Source: Alcanivorax quisquiliarum
Lineage (GTDB): Bacteria > Pseudomonadota > Gammaproteobacteria > Pseudomonadales > Alcanivoracaceae
NCBI RefSeq assembly: GCF_023051175.1
Contig: NZ_JALKII010000006.1
Location: 165,686-229,685 of the forward strand
DNA length: 64,000 bases
Direction: 5' to 3'
The translations under genes were made by a program, and so were the position numbers. A model generated the notes under the pieces. The model was not told where the DNA came from. It ran no database searches and was given only the letters and a program-made list of their open reading frames with translations. Shown here piece by piece: positions 27,114 through 36,729 of this stretch (the first letter of the stretch is position 1; each line of letters opens with the position of its first letter).

Positions 27114-28064
27114 TCAATTCACCTGATTGGTCGGCGCACCGGCCTGCCAGGCGTGAATATTGGCAACCACCCCGTTCAGCAGACGCTGCCGCGCATCCAC
27201 GCTGATCCAGGCGTTGTGCGGCGTGATGATCAGGTTCGGCACGTCTCCGGCCAGCAGCGGATGATCCAGCGGCGGCGGCTCCACCGACAGCACATCCAGC
27301 GCAGCACCTGCGATCTCACCCTGAAGCAGTGCTTCGCGCAGTGCGTCTTCATCCACCAGCCCGCCGCGGGCGGTGTTCACCAGCAAGGCATTGGGTTTCA
27401 TGGCCCGCAGTGCGTCGCGGCCAATCATGCCTCGCGTTTCTTCCGTAAGCGGGCAATGCAGCGAAACCACATCGGCTTCCGCCAGCAGTTGTGTCATCGG
27501 TACTCGGCCCGGCTCGGCGCCACGCCGGCCTTCCGCGATCAGCAGCGACATGCCGAACGCTTCCGCCAGCCGTGCCACATCCTGCCCCAAGGTGCCGTAG
27601 CCGATAATGCCCAGTTTCTTGCCTGCCAGCTCCATCACCGGGCGATGCATCAGGCAGAACATCGGCGAACGGCTCCATTCGCCCGCTTTGACATCCTGAT
27701 CGTACTCGTGCCAGCGGGTGGCGAGGCCCAGGATCAGCGCCAGGGTGTGCTGGGCCACGCTCGGGCCGGCGTAGTCACCCACGTTGCACACGGGAATGCC
27801 CCGCTCCCGCGCCGCCGCCAGATCAACATTATTTGTGCCGGTTGCGCACACGCAGATCAGTTTCAGCGCCTTCGCTTCGCGAATGGTGGCGGCATCCAGC
27901 ACCACCTTGTTGCTCACCACCACCGCTGCGCCAGCGATACGCGCCGCCACCTCTTCCGGCTGCGTCTGCGCAAACAGTTGCCACTCGGGCAAGCTGCCCT
28001 CCAGACTGGTAAAATCCAGCTCCTCCGGCCGCATGGTGCCGGTATCCAGGAACACGCCTTGCAT
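27114..28064 (-). CDS. D-isomer 2-hydroxyacid dehydrogenase (glycerate dehydrogenase-like)
   Basis: 316 residues. NAD-binding GYGTLG is near residue 153, and the catalytic Arg, Glu and His are in NTARGGLVDE, the segment after it, and PHNAW. Closest in layout to hydroxypyruvate reductase/glycerate dehydrogenase (HprA). The exact substrate cannot be read from sequence. Its ATG overlaps, on the opposite strand, an ATG that could start the DUF523 gene. Confidence 0.88.
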   Translation of the reverse strand: MQGVFLDTGTMRPEELDFTSLEGSLPEWQLFAQTQPEEVAARIAGAAVVVSNKVVLDAATIREAKALKLICVCATGTNNVDLAAARERGIPVCNVGDYAGPSVAQHTLALILGLATRWHEYDQDVKAGEWSRSPMFCLMHRPVMELAGKKLGIIGYGTLGQDVARLAEAFGMSLLIAEGRRGAEPGRVPMTQLLAEADVVSLHCPLTEETRGMIGRDALRAMKPNALLVNTARGGLVDEDALREALLQGEIAGAALDVLSVEPPPLDHPLLAGDVPNLIITPHNAWISVDARQRLLNGVVANIHAWQAGAPTNQVN

Positions 28065-28146
28065 GAGCTACTCCGAATTCAGATTTGTGCCGCCGTCTCG
28101 TCTTGATGCCTGGTTGAACGAACTGCATCTGGGCCAGGCGGATGAT

Positions 28147-28758
28147 ATGCCACGGATTGCTGTGAGTGCTTGCCTCACCGGGCAGGCAGTACGTTACGAC
28201 GGCGGTGATCGTTTTCACGGCACCGTGGCACGGGTGCTCCGGCGCTGGGTGCGTTTGCAGGAATACTGCCCCGAGGTTGCCATTGGCCTGGGCGTGCCCC
28301 GGCCGCCAATTCAGTTGACGGATACTGCGGATGGCCTGCGTGTGCTCGGCACCACCGACGTCAGCAAGGATTATACCCATGCGCTGCGGGGTTTTGCCGA
28401 CACAGTGCCCGATTCCATCTGCGGCGCGGTATTGAAGGCCCGTTCACCGAGCTGTGGTGTCGGCGATACGCCGATAACACCCGCATCGGCATCGACATCG
28501 GCAACGCGCACTGCGCTGGCCTCCGGCGCCTTCGCCCATCGCCTGCGTGAACGGCTGCCGCTGCTGCCGATGATCAGCGAAACGCAACTGGCGCGGGCGG
28601 CCGATGTGGAAGGCTTTGTGCTGAAAGTATATTGCTACCGCCAGCACAAGCGTTGGGGCAACGGCACCTGGCTTGACGATGCACTGGCGCACATCGATGC
28701 CTGGCCGGCGACGGTGCGCCTGCCGCTGGCTGATTATCTCACTCGGCTGAGGGGATGA
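28147..28758 (+). CDS. DUF523 domain protein
   Basis: About 203 residues. The family signature is clear: RIAVSACLTGQAVRYDGG at the start, a CPEVAIGLGVPRPPIQL segment, and the Cys-containing KARSPSCGVG. Conserved Cys residues suggest a metal or redox site; function is unknown. The ATG at 28147 matches the family's usual beginning; an ATG at 28063 would add 28 residues that do not look conserved. No DUF1722 domain is fused. The 3' end overlaps the convergent acpH gene by about 20 bases. Confidence 0.87.
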   Translation: MPRIAVSACLTGQAVRYDGGDRFHGTVARVLRRWVRLQEYCPEVAIGLGVPRPPIQLTDTADGLRVLGTTDVSKDYTHALRGFADTVPDSICGAVLKARSPSCGVGDTPITPASASTSATRTALASGAFAHRLRERLPLLPMISETQLARAADVEGFVLKVYCYRQHKRWGNGTWLDDALAHIDAWPATVRLPLADYLTRLRG

Positions 28759-29338
28759 TTTCCAGCGCGTGTTCCGCCACCGCCTGCTGCAATACCGGAT
28801 ACAGCGTCAGGAATACCTCTTCCAGTTCGGCGTAATGCTGATCCACTTCCTCGATGATGCCGGTAAAGCGATTGGCAAAACGGATACGGGCGGCAATGCG
28901 ATCCAGCGCCAACCCGATATTGCCCAGATCACCGTACTGGCTGAACCAGTCGTGCTGTGCCATGCGCCGGGTTATCAGACGCATCGGGGCGGGCATCAAT
29001 ATCGCGCCCTCACGCAGCCAGCGATAATCACGGTGAATTTCCGCCGAGAGCGGCGTTGCATAAATCCGATCCCAATGGCGGACCAGAAAATGATCGAATA
29101 CCACATCCAATGCCACCCCGGCGAAGCGTCGCCGCTCGGGTGAGAACAGCCGCCGGCTTTCGATCACCAGCGGGTGCTCATCGGTAACACGATCCACTAG
29201 CCGGTGATTCAGCAATCCCTGCCGCACCGCAGGCGGCAACTGTTCCTCGCGCACCCCGCGCATGAAATCGCCCATCAGGTTGCCCACTTTCGAGGCCACC
29301 GTCGGTTGTGCCAATACGAGGTGCGCGAAGTAGTTCAT
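28739..29338 (-). CDS. acpH: Acyl carrier protein phosphodiesterase (AcpH)
   Basis: 199 residues of the AcpH family: MNYFAHLVLA at the start, LMGDFMRG, NHRLVDRVTD and the FDHFLVRHWD metal-binding His/Asp segment. It removes the 4'-phosphopantetheine arm from ACP. It overlaps the speA stop by four bases (ATGA), so translation is coupled to speA, an unusual partner. Confidence 0.92.
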   Translation of the reverse strand: MNYFAHLVLAQPTVASKVGNLMGDFMRGVREEQLPPAVRQGLLNHRLVDRVTDEHPLVIESRRLFSPERRRFAGVALDVVFDHFLVRHWDRIYATPLSAEIHRDYRWLREGAILMPAPMRLITRRMAQHDWFSQYGDLGNIGLALDRIAARIRFANRFTGIIEEVDQHYAELEEVFLTLYPVLQQAVAEHALEIIPSAE

Positions 29339-31233
29339 TCTTCCAGGTAGGTGTAGCCGGCCAGCCCTTCGCGAATATCCGTCATGAAGGTCTGCCGTTC
29401 CGCATCACTGAGCGCAGCCCGCTGGCAGTGGGCCGCCAGTGTTTCCAGCAACGCTTCCGGTTCGTAGTTGACGTAACGCAATACGGAGCTGACGGTATCG
29501 CCCTGAATCGCTTCATCAAGGTGAATATTGCCATCGGCATCGATATCCACATCCACCGCATCGGTATCGCCGAAAAGGTTGTGCATGTCGCCGAGGATTT
29601 CCTGATAAGCACCGACCATGAAAATGCCCAGCTCATCGCCGGCGTTTTCCGGCAACGGCAATGTATTTTCCAGCCCCTCGCCATCCACATACTGATCGAT
29701 ACGGCCATCGGAATCACAGGTGATGTCCTGCACCACGGCTCGTGCGGTGAGCGGATTCTGCAAGCCCGACAACGGCAGGATCGGGAAAATCTGCCCGATG
29801 CCCCACACATCCGGCACCGACTGGAATACCGAAAAATTCACGAACAGCTTATCGGCCAGAATTTCGCTCAGCTCGTCACGCAGTGCTCGCTGATGCTTGC
29901 GTTGCGGATCAAGCTGCGCACGAATGGCAAGCAAGCAATTGATATAGAGCTTTTCGGCCGTTGCACGCTCCGTCAGTGACATTTCGCCCAGCAGAAAACG
30001 CTGTTGCACATCCTGCCAGGCGGCCAGCACATCCTGGTGCGTCTCCAGCAGATAAGTGCGCGGGCCACGCAGCGTCTGCTGCAATTGCCACAAGGTGGCA
30101 ACTTCTTCTGCCGCATCACCGCTCGGTGGCGCTACGTTCACTTCTCGCAGCTGCTCACGGTCGATGATATTGACCAGCAATACCGCATGGTGCGCAGTCA
30201 ATGCGCGGCCTGATTCACTGATGATATCCGGTTGCGGCAGCTCGGCTCGATCGGAGAATTCACGCACGGTTTGCACGATATGCCAGGCATAATCCGCCAG
30301 CCCGTAGTTCATCGAGCAGGCCGAGCGCGAGCGCGTGCCTTCGTAATCGACACCCAGCCCGCCGCCCACATCGAGCGTATCCACCGGCGCACCCAATGCG
30401 CGCAGCTCTTGATAATAGCGCGCCGCTTCGCGCATACCGGCTTTGATGTCTTGCAGGTTGGCAACCTGCGAGCCGAGATGAAAATGCAGCATCCGCACGC
30501 TTGCCAGATAGCCGGCTTCACGACAGCGCTCTACCGCTTCCACCAGCTGCGAGGCCGACAGCCCGAATTTGGATTTTTCACCACCGGTATTTTGCCAGTT
30601 GCCCTTGCCGATCGACATCAGCCGCACCCGCAGCCCCAGCCGTGGCGTCACGCCCAGCGCTTTGGCTTCCGCCAGGATCAGCGGCAGCTCGGAAAGTTTT
30701 TCCACCACGATGTGAACACGAAAACCGAGCTTCTCGCCCATCAGTGCCAGGCGTACATACTCGCGATCCTTGTAGCCATTGCAGACAATGGTATTGCCCG
30801 CCTCGCCCGAGTGCGCCAGCACCGCCAGCAGCTCGGGCTTGGAACCGGCCTCCAGCCCGACGCGCTCGCCCAGCTCTCGCGCACGCAGGATCTCGTGCAC
30901 CACACGACGCTGCTGATTTACCTTGATGGGGTAAACCGGAATATACCCGCCCTGATACCCCTGCGCGGCAATCGCCTCACGAAAGGCGCCCGCCAGCATC
31001 TGCACGCGATGGCGCAAGATGCCGTCGAACCGCACCAGCACCGGCGAACGCAGCCCGGCCTCCCGGCAAGCGCGCAGCACATCATCCAGCCGTGCCGTGC
31101 CGGCGGCAACGCTGCCATTGGGGCTCACCGTCACATGGCCATCGCCATCAACACCGAAATAACCTTCTCCCCAACGCTCTACATTGTAGATCGCTGCGGC
31201 CGTTACCACTGGATTTTGCGGGGAAACTGTCAT
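29335..31233 (-). CDS. speA: Biosynthetic arginine decarboxylase
   Basis: 632 residues. The PLP-binding Lys lies in VYPIKVNQQ (~residue 104). The family motifs GLRVRLMSIGKGNWQNTGG, HFHLGSQ, DVGGGLGVDYEG and the C-terminal EGLAGYTYLEE are present. It makes agmatine from arginine for polyamine synthesis. Divergent from speE, so both ends of the pathway sit together; genes for agmatine-to-putrescine steps are not in the window. The 310-base gap to speE holds no gene. Confidence 0.97.
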   Translation of the reverse strand: MTVSPQNPVVTAAAIYNVERWGEGYFGVDGDGHVTVSPNGSVAAGTARLDDVLRACREAGLRSPVLVRFDGILRHRVQMLAGAFREAIAAQGYQGGYIPVYPIKVNQQRRVVHEILRARELGERVGLEAGSKPELLAVLAHSGEAGNTIVCNGYKDREYVRLALMGEKLGFRVHIVVEKLSELPLILAEAKALGVTPRLGLRVRLMSIGKGNWQNTGGEKSKFGLSASQLVEAVERCREAGYLASVRMLHFHLGSQVANLQDIKAGMREAARYYQELRALGAPVDTLDVGGGLGVDYEGTRSRSACSMNYGLADYAWHIVQTVREFSDRAELPQPDIISESGRALTAHHAVLLVNIIDREQLREVNVAPPSGDAAEEVATLWQLQQTLRGPRTYLLETHQDVLAAWQDVQQRFLLGEMSLTERATAEKLYINCLLAIRAQLDPQRKHQRALRDELSEILADKLFVNFSVFQSVPDVWGIGQIFPILPLSGLQNPLTARAVVQDITCDSDGRIDQYVDGEGLENTLPLPENAGDELGIFMVGAYQEILGDMHNLFGDTDAVDVDIDADGNIHLDEAIQGDTVSSVLRYVNYEPEALLETLAAHCQRAALSDAERQTFMTDIREGLAGYTYLEE

Positions 31234-31542
31234 GGGCCCTCCTGCACACGCCGGCGATTATCCCAGACCCCCCTGCCCGGCCCAAGCTCTTTCAGCGAAA
31301 GCCGTGTTTTTTACAGTCTGGCGCAGCCTCGCCGCCGCTGCGGTTGAGCCGGCTTTCCGGCCTGCCACGAACGAGCTGCCAGCCGGCAGCCACTGCGGCA
31401 GTCCGCCCGGCCGGCAACAGCACGCCGGGGTGGCGGCAAGCAGCGTTAAAGCAGGCTGCTTACACCGGCGGGAACCCATGGCATTAGCGCTGCCCTGGCC
31501 CTAGAATGGCGGCTCTTTCCCGCCCCACGCATAAGGTGCCTC

Positions 31543-32394
31543 ATGTCTTCAGGAAACTGGTTTATCGAACATTTCGACAGTGCCGGCACGGCCTTTGGCC
31601 TGCGCCTGAAAAACAAGCTGGAGGAGGTACAAACGCCTTACCAGCATATCGAGATGTGGGAAACCGACACCTTCGGCTATCTGATGACCATTGATGGTTG
31701 CACCATGGTCACCAGCCGCGACAATTTTCTTTATCACGAGATGATGTCGCACCCGGCGCTGTTCAGCCATGCCGACCCGAAGCGCGTGGTCATTATCGGC
31801 GGCGGCGATTGCGGCACGCTGCGCGAAGTGCTGCGCCATCCCGGTGTCGAGCAGGCGACGCAGATTGATATTGATGAAATGGTCACGCGCATGTCGGAAA
31901 AGTATTTCCCCGAGCTGTGCGAATCCAACAGCGACCCGCGTGCCGAGCTGCTGTTTATCGACGGCGTGAAATGGATGCGCGAATGCGAGCCGGGCAGCAT
32001 TGATGTGATTATCGTCGATTCCACCGACCCGGTCGGCCCGGCAGAGGGCCTGTTCAAAGCGGACTTTTTCCGCGATTGCCATCGGGTGCTGCGTGAGGGA
32101 GGCATCATTGTGCAACAAAGCGAATCGCCGCTGCTGCACAGCGATACCATCATCCGCGATCTGCATGTGAACATGCGGGAAGCCGGCTTCACCAGCACGC
32201 AGACGCTGCCTTTTCCGCAGCCCTGCTATCCCAGCGGCTGGTGGAGCTGCACCATGGCGGGCAAAGGCCGTGACGTCACCGGTTTCCGTGAAGCAGATGC
32301 GGCGGCCAAGCCATTTGAAACGCTTTACTACACGGCGGATATCCATCGCGGCGCGCTCGTTTTGCCGCCGTTCATGAAAAAAGCCCTCGCCTGA
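31543..32394 (+). CDS. speE: Spermidine synthase
   Basis: 283 residues, the usual SpeE length. The motifs are VVIIGGGDCGTLREVL (SAM/dcSAM site), the acidic VDSTDPVGPAEGLF catalytic loop, and QSESPLLH. It transfers aminopropyl from decarboxylated S-adenosylmethionine to putrescine. AAGGTG precedes the ATG. Monocistronic in this window. Confidence 0.96.
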   Translation: MSSGNWFIEHFDSAGTAFGLRLKNKLEEVQTPYQHIEMWETDTFGYLMTIDGCTMVTSRDNFLYHEMMSHPALFSHADPKRVVIIGGGDCGTLREVLRHPGVEQATQIDIDEMVTRMSEKYFPELCESNSDPRAELLFIDGVKWMRECEPGSIDVIIVDSTDPVGPAEGLFKADFFRDCHRVLREGGIIVQQSESPLLHSDTIIRDLHVNMREAGFTSTQTLPFPQPCYPSGWWSCTMAGKGRDVTGFREADAAAKPFETLYYTADIHRGALVLPPFMKKALA

Positions 32395-33065
32395 TTTACC
32401 CGCTGGCGCCGCCACCATGGCCTGACGCCAGCACTGCTTCCTGTTACAAAACCGCCAACGATAGCCAAGCGCCGACGGCCGCTGGCGGTAATTCTTCAAA
32501 GCAGATCGCCAGCCCTTCAAGCGCTGCTCTCGCCGCCAAGGAGATGTTCGCTCCGTCTCTCTGGCCTGCGCTTGCACCCGCCACGCACAGCCGACCACCA
32601 CTCTGATGGCAGTTTTTCAAGGCAAACCGGCAAGCCTTGAACCGCTGACGTCGCGGCCACGGGGTGCCCGGCGCGACGCGCCTGGTGCCGCTGCTTGCCA
32701 GCCAGCGGATGCTCTCTCTCCCGCCTACGCTTGCGGCTTGCGCCTGCCCCCGATGACTCTCGACAACGCTCGCTTGCTTGGCCTGATCGCACCGGAAAGG
32801 GGTCGTGCCGGCCATGCCATTGTCCAATGTAACAGTTAAATTGGCCTGATACGCCCAGCCCGGTTGTTAGCCCGGTGATAGCATGGCGGCTCGAGGGTAC
32901 AGGGCGCGCCTCGGGTACGATCTGGCCAGGCAGGCGCTTTAACTGGCGCCTTGCCGGATGCAACGCACAGGCGAATGCCTCGCTTGTCTGTCGCCGGTGT
33001 GTCTACAATTTGTCTGTGCCAGCCGCTGTTCGCTGGCCGGCATCAATACTGAGAGAGTGCAGCTT
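32395..33065. repeat. Gene-free region with a diverged ~120-base tandem repeat
   Basis: Two diverged copies start near 32471 and 32591. Both begin with GCCGAC and share a block of the form TGGC(G/A)GT..TTCTTCAA..GCC..CTTCAAGCGCT, followed by GATG-TCGCTC and CTGCGCTTG. Spurious frames over the repeats give related low-complexity peptides. The remainder up to almA shows no RNA gene or coding signal; the almA promoter must lie in its last part. Confidence 0.5.
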
Positions 33066-34658
33066 ATGTCCACCGAACATTTTGATGTGCTGATCCTTGG
33101 CGCGGGCCTTTCCGGTATCGGCGCGGCGTGCCACCTGACACGCGAATGCCCCGGCAAGAGCTACGCCATTCTGGAAGGCCGCGATGCCATTGGTGGTACC
33201 TGGGATCTGTTCCGTTATCCCGGCATTCGCTCCGACTCGGACATGTATACTCTGGGTTATTCGTTCAAACCATGGACGAACCCCAAGGTCATCGCCGATG
33301 GCCCCTCCATCCGCGACTACATCAACGAAACCGCCGACGAGTACAACGTGCGCCCGAACATCCGGTTCGGCCATCACATTCTCGGCGCCAACTGGTGCAG
33401 CGAAACCGCACGCTGGACGGTGCAGACACGCCGCACCAGCGACGACGAGCTGGTGGAATTCAGCGCCGGTTTTGTCATCGCCTGCACCGGCTATTACAAG
33501 TACGCGAACGGTTACACGCCGGAGTTTCCCGGCCGCGAACAGTTCAAGGGCCAGATCATTCACCCGCAGCTGTGGCCGGAAGATCTGGATTACACCGGCA
33601 AGCGCGTGGTGATTATCGGCTCGGGGGCCACAGCGGTAACGCTGGTGCCGTCGATGACCGACAAAGCAGCGCACGTCACCATGCTGCAACGCTCGCCCAG
33701 CTATGTCGCCACGGTGCCGCTGGAAGACCCCATCTCCGTGCAGCTGCGCCGCTTCCTGCCGGAGAAACTGGTTTACCGGTTGGCTCGCACGCGCAACGTC
33801 GCATTGCAGATGCTGGTCTACCGCTTGTCCAAATCCCGCCCCGGCATGATGCGCCGCCTGCTGCTCAAACAAGTGCAGTGGCAACTGGGCAAGGATTACG
33901 ACATGTCGCACTTTTCGCCCAGTTACAACCCATGGGATGAGCGCCTGTGCGCAGTGCCCAACGGTGATCTGTTCAAGGTGCTGAAAAAGGGCAAGGCATC
34001 GGTGGTGACGGATCAGATCGAGACGTTCAACGAAACCGGTATCAAGCTGAAATCCGGCCAGCAACTGGATGCCGATATCATCATCACGGCCACCGGGCTG
34101 GAGCTGGAATTGTTGGGCGGTGCGGAAATCCGTGTGGACGACAAGCCGTTCGATCTCAGCCAGGCCACTGCCTACAAAGCGCTGATGCTGAGCGACCTGC
34201 CCAACGCCGCCATGATCTTCGGCTATACCAATGCGTCCTGGACGCTGAAAGCGGACATCAGCTGCGAGTATATTTGCCGACTGCTCAAGCACATGGACGA
34301 GACCGGCACGCGCATCTGCGTTCCGCGAGCGCCCGGCGATCTTGTCGAACGGCCATTCCTTGATATGCAATCCGGCTATGTGCAGCGTGCCCAGCACAAG
34401 TTCCCGAAACAGGGCGACCGGGCGCCGTGGAAGCTGAAGCAGAACTACGCCTTCGATCTGGCGATGCTGCGTTACAGCAAGCTCAATGACGGCTCGGTGG
34501 AATTCACCAACCCCAAACCCGTGGCCAAACCGGCCGCCAAGGCATCTGCCAAGCCGTCTGCCAAAAAAGCACCGGCCAAAGCGAAGGCAGCGAAAAAGAA
34601 TGCCGCCGCCAAGGGCACCACAGGAAAAGCCAAAGGTGCGACGCAAGCGTCGGCCTGA
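33066..34658 (+). CDS. almA: AlmA-type flavin monooxygenase with Lys/Ala-rich C-terminal tail
   Basis: 530 residues. FAD-binding GAGLSGIGA (~12-20), NADPH-binding GSGATA (~185-190) and the Baeyer-Villiger fingerprint FKGQIIHPQLW (160-170) mark a class B flavin monooxygenase. Segments such as GGTWDLFRYPGIRSDSDM, HFSPSYNPWDERLC and NASWTLKADIS match AlmA, which acts on long-chain alkanes in Acinetobacter and Alcanivorax. The enzyme ends near residue 482. A tail of about 49 residues rich in Lys, Ala and Pro follows, resembling histone-H1-like tails, and is not part of the AlmA catalytic fold. Confidence 0.9.
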   Translation: MSTEHFDVLILGAGLSGIGAACHLTRECPGKSYAILEGRDAIGGTWDLFRYPGIRSDSDMYTLGYSFKPWTNPKVIADGPSIRDYINETADEYNVRPNIRFGHHILGANWCSETARWTVQTRRTSDDELVEFSAGFVIACTGYYKYANGYTPEFPGREQFKGQIIHPQLWPEDLDYTGKRVVIIGSGATAVTLVPSMTDKAAHVTMLQRSPSYVATVPLEDPISVQLRRFLPEKLVYRLARTRNVALQMLVYRLSKSRPGMMRRLLLKQVQWQLGKDYDMSHFSPSYNPWDERLCAVPNGDLFKVLKKGKASVVTDQIETFNETGIKLKSGQQLDADIIITATGLELELLGGAEIRVDDKPFDLSQATAYKALMLSDLPNAAMIFGYTNASWTLKADISCEYICRLLKHMDETGTRICVPRAPGDLVERPFLDMQSGYVQRAQHKFPKQGDRAPWKLKQNYAFDLAMLRYSKLNDGSVEFTNPKPVAKPAAKASAKPSAKKAPAKAKAAKKNAAAKGTTGKAKGATQASA

Positions 34659-34700
34659 CAGCTCTGAATGCAGCTCAAACCGTTATAGCTCTGTATGAAT

Positions 34701-34728
34701 AAGCCGCCCTCGGGCGGCTTTCTTCTTT
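34701..34728 (+). terminator. Intrinsic terminator of almA
   Basis: A 9-bp perfect stem (AAGCCGCCC / GGGCGGCTT) with a two-base loop is followed by TCTTCTTT, about 40 bases after the almA stop. Confidence 0.9.
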
Positions 34729-34825
34729 ATCGCTTCTGGCAGTTTTTCCTCACTTTCCCGCTCGCTCTGCCGGCACGCCCGGCACCGCTTTTCAGCCTGC
34801 CGCTGCCAGGCACGCCGCAACCAGA

Positions 34826-35725
34826 TCAGCCTGCCAGCACCTGCTGGCGCAACCAGCGTAGCGCCGGATCGTCTTCCTGATCCCGATGCCAATACAAGTA
34901 CAGCGATAACGGCGGCAATCTGACCGGCAGCTCCTTCACCACGACATTCGGCGGTGGCAACTGCTCGGCCAACATGCTCGGCAAAGTCAGCAGCAGATCG
35001 GTGGACGCGACGGTGGCCATGGCGGACTGGTGGTGCTGGCAGCGCAGCGCAATCTGCCGGTGGTAGCCTGCCTGTGCGAGCCCGAAATCCTCCAGCCCCG
35101 GCCCGCGCCGACGGGATGACACCAGCACATGGCGGGCGGCCAGATAGCGCTCCAGCGTCAGCGGCCTGGCGGCCAGCGGATGACTGTCTCGCATCATCAC
35201 CACCAACGGCACATCCATCAGGTGCGTCTGGTTGATGTCTGCATCCACGGGCAAGTGCACGTCGATGGCCAGATCCAGCCGCCCGGCAGCAAGCGTCGAG
35301 GCCAATTCGCGGCGGCCAATAGTCAGCGATTGCACATCCACGCCCGGCGCCTGCGCCACCAGTGTGCGCATCAGTGCCGGCAACACACACGCCTCCAGCC
35401 CACTGCGCAGCGCCAGCACAAAGGTGCGGCGCGCCTGGCCCGGCTCGAAGCCGCCCACGCCTGCCAGGCAGCCTTGCAGGCCATGCAGCGCCTCGCGCAC
35501 CGGCGTGATCAGCTCGCGTGCACGGGGCGTGGGCACCATGTCGCGGCCACGCCGGATAAATAATGGATCACCCAGTCGCTCCCGCAAGCGGGCCAGCGCG
35601 TGGCTGACCGCCGGCTGGCTCAGGCTCAACAGGTTGGCCGCTCGGGTAATCGAACTCTCGCGATAGATCGCTTCGAACACCACAAACAGGTTAAGGTCGA
35701 TGGACCCGATATTCAGGTTTCTCAT
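34826..35725 (-). CDS. LysR family transcriptional regulator
   Basis: 299 residues with an N-terminal helix-turn-helix (DLNLFVVFEAIYRESSITRAANLLSLSQPAVSHALARLR, ~10-50) and a LysR substrate domain. Divergent from the two SDR genes, the usual layout for a LysR factor and its target. It may also act on almA. The effector is unknown. Confidence 0.93.
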   Translation of the reverse strand: MRNLNIGSIDLNLFVVFEAIYRESSITRAANLLSLSQPAVSHALARLRERLGDPLFIRRGRDMVPTPRARELITPVREALHGLQGCLAGVGGFEPGQARRTFVLALRSGLEACVLPALMRTLVAQAPGVDVQSLTIGRRELASTLAAGRLDLAIDVHLPVDADINQTHLMDVPLVVMMRDSHPLAARPLTLERYLAARHVLVSSRRRGPGLEDFGLAQAGYHRQIALRCQHHQSAMATVASTDLLLTLPSMLAEQLPPPNVVVKELPVRLPPLSLYLYWHRDQEDDPALRWLRQQVLAG

Positions 35726-35877
35726 TTGCTGGTGCGCGCACTATTCATGACATTGATCGGCAAAGGTTTTCACAGACGCGGGCGCAGGGCAATCGCTGCG
35801 GCTGGCTAGCCGGCGCTGGCCGCCGCGCCACCGATGAAATATCGTGACAATCGCTCAATTGGGGGAACAGAAAACCT

Positions 35878-36714
35878 ATGCCACATCATGTATTGATCAC
35901 CGGCGGCGCCTCCGGGCTTGGCCGGGCCTTGGCGGAACGCTACCTGCGCAGCGGCGCGCATGTGCTCATTGCCGATCGCAATGCCACAGGCGGCGAAGCA
36001 ACCTGCCACGCATTGCAGCCCTTGGCCAGCCGCTACGGCGGCAGTGTGCACTTTCACCTGGCCGATATATGCCGTGATGAAGATTGGCACGCGCTGCGCG
36101 CCTGGTGCCAGGCACGCTGGCAAGGGCTGGATGTGCTGATCAACAACGCTGGCGTGGCGGCGGGCGGGCGAATCGAAAAACTGCCGATGGATGACTGGGA
36201 CTGGATCATCGAGATCAATCTCAAGGGCATGATCCGTGGCCTGCGCGAATTCGTTCCTCTGCTGAAACAGCAGGGCCACGGCCAGATCATCAATATCGCC
36301 TCGCTGGCGGCGATCGCCAATGCGCCCGTAATGAGCTCCTACAACGTCACCAAATCTGCCGTGGTATCGCTCTCGGAAACACTGCGGCACGAGCTGGGCG
36401 CCTACGGCATTGCCGTCTCGGTGGCCTGCCCGAGTTTTTTCCAGACCAACCTCGCGGACTCGCTGCGCTCGCCGGAGCCCGGCCTTGAACAAAGCGTGCG
36501 CAAGCTGCTGGCCAGTGGCAAGCTCGATGCCGCTCAGGTGGCCGACTATATTTTCCGGGCAGCGGCCAGAAAACATTTTCTCATTTTTCCGCACCGCGAA
36601 GGCCGCTGGCTCTGGCGCCTGAAAAAATTCGCGCCGCTGGTGTATAACCGAACGCTGGGCAATATGGGGCGCAGCGTGCGCCGCAAACTCGATCACACCG
36701 ACCACGCCGCCTGA
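35878..36714 (+). CDS. Short-chain dehydrogenase/reductase (first of pair)
   Basis: 278 residues. Cofactor motif TGGASGLGRALA (~9-20), NNAG, catalytic Ser in NIASLAA and YNVTK with Tyr and Lys. The C-terminal extension (~230-278) is rich in basic and aromatic residues and may sit at the membrane, as in SDRs acting on lipids. It is followed after 15 bases by a second SDR gene, so the two form an operon opposite the LysR gene. Confidence 0.92.
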   Translation: MPHHVLITGGASGLGRALAERYLRSGAHVLIADRNATGGEATCHALQPLASRYGGSVHFHLADICRDEDWHALRAWCQARWQGLDVLINNAGVAAGGRIEKLPMDDWDWIIEINLKGMIRGLREFVPLLKQQGHGQIINIASLAAIANAPVMSSYNVTKSAVVSLSETLRHELGAYGIAVSVACPSFFQTNLADSLRSPEPGLEQSVRKLLASGKLDAAQVADYIFRAAARKHFLIFPHREGRWLWRLKKFAPLVYNRTLGNMGRSVRRKLDHTDHAA

Positions 36715-36729
36715 CAAGGAGCATCCCAA

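Noticed and set aside
28063-28146. Longer N-terminus for the DUF523 protein
   Set aside because: The extra 28 residues do not resemble the family, and the internal ATG matches the usual start of the domain.
30232-31347. A 371-codon plus-strand frame opposite speA
   Set aside because: Shadow of the arginine decarboxylase gene; low-complexity His/Gln-rich product.
33003-34646. A 547-codon minus-strand frame opposite almA
   Set aside because: Shadow of a gene with unambiguous flavin monooxygenase motifs; no domain in the shadow.
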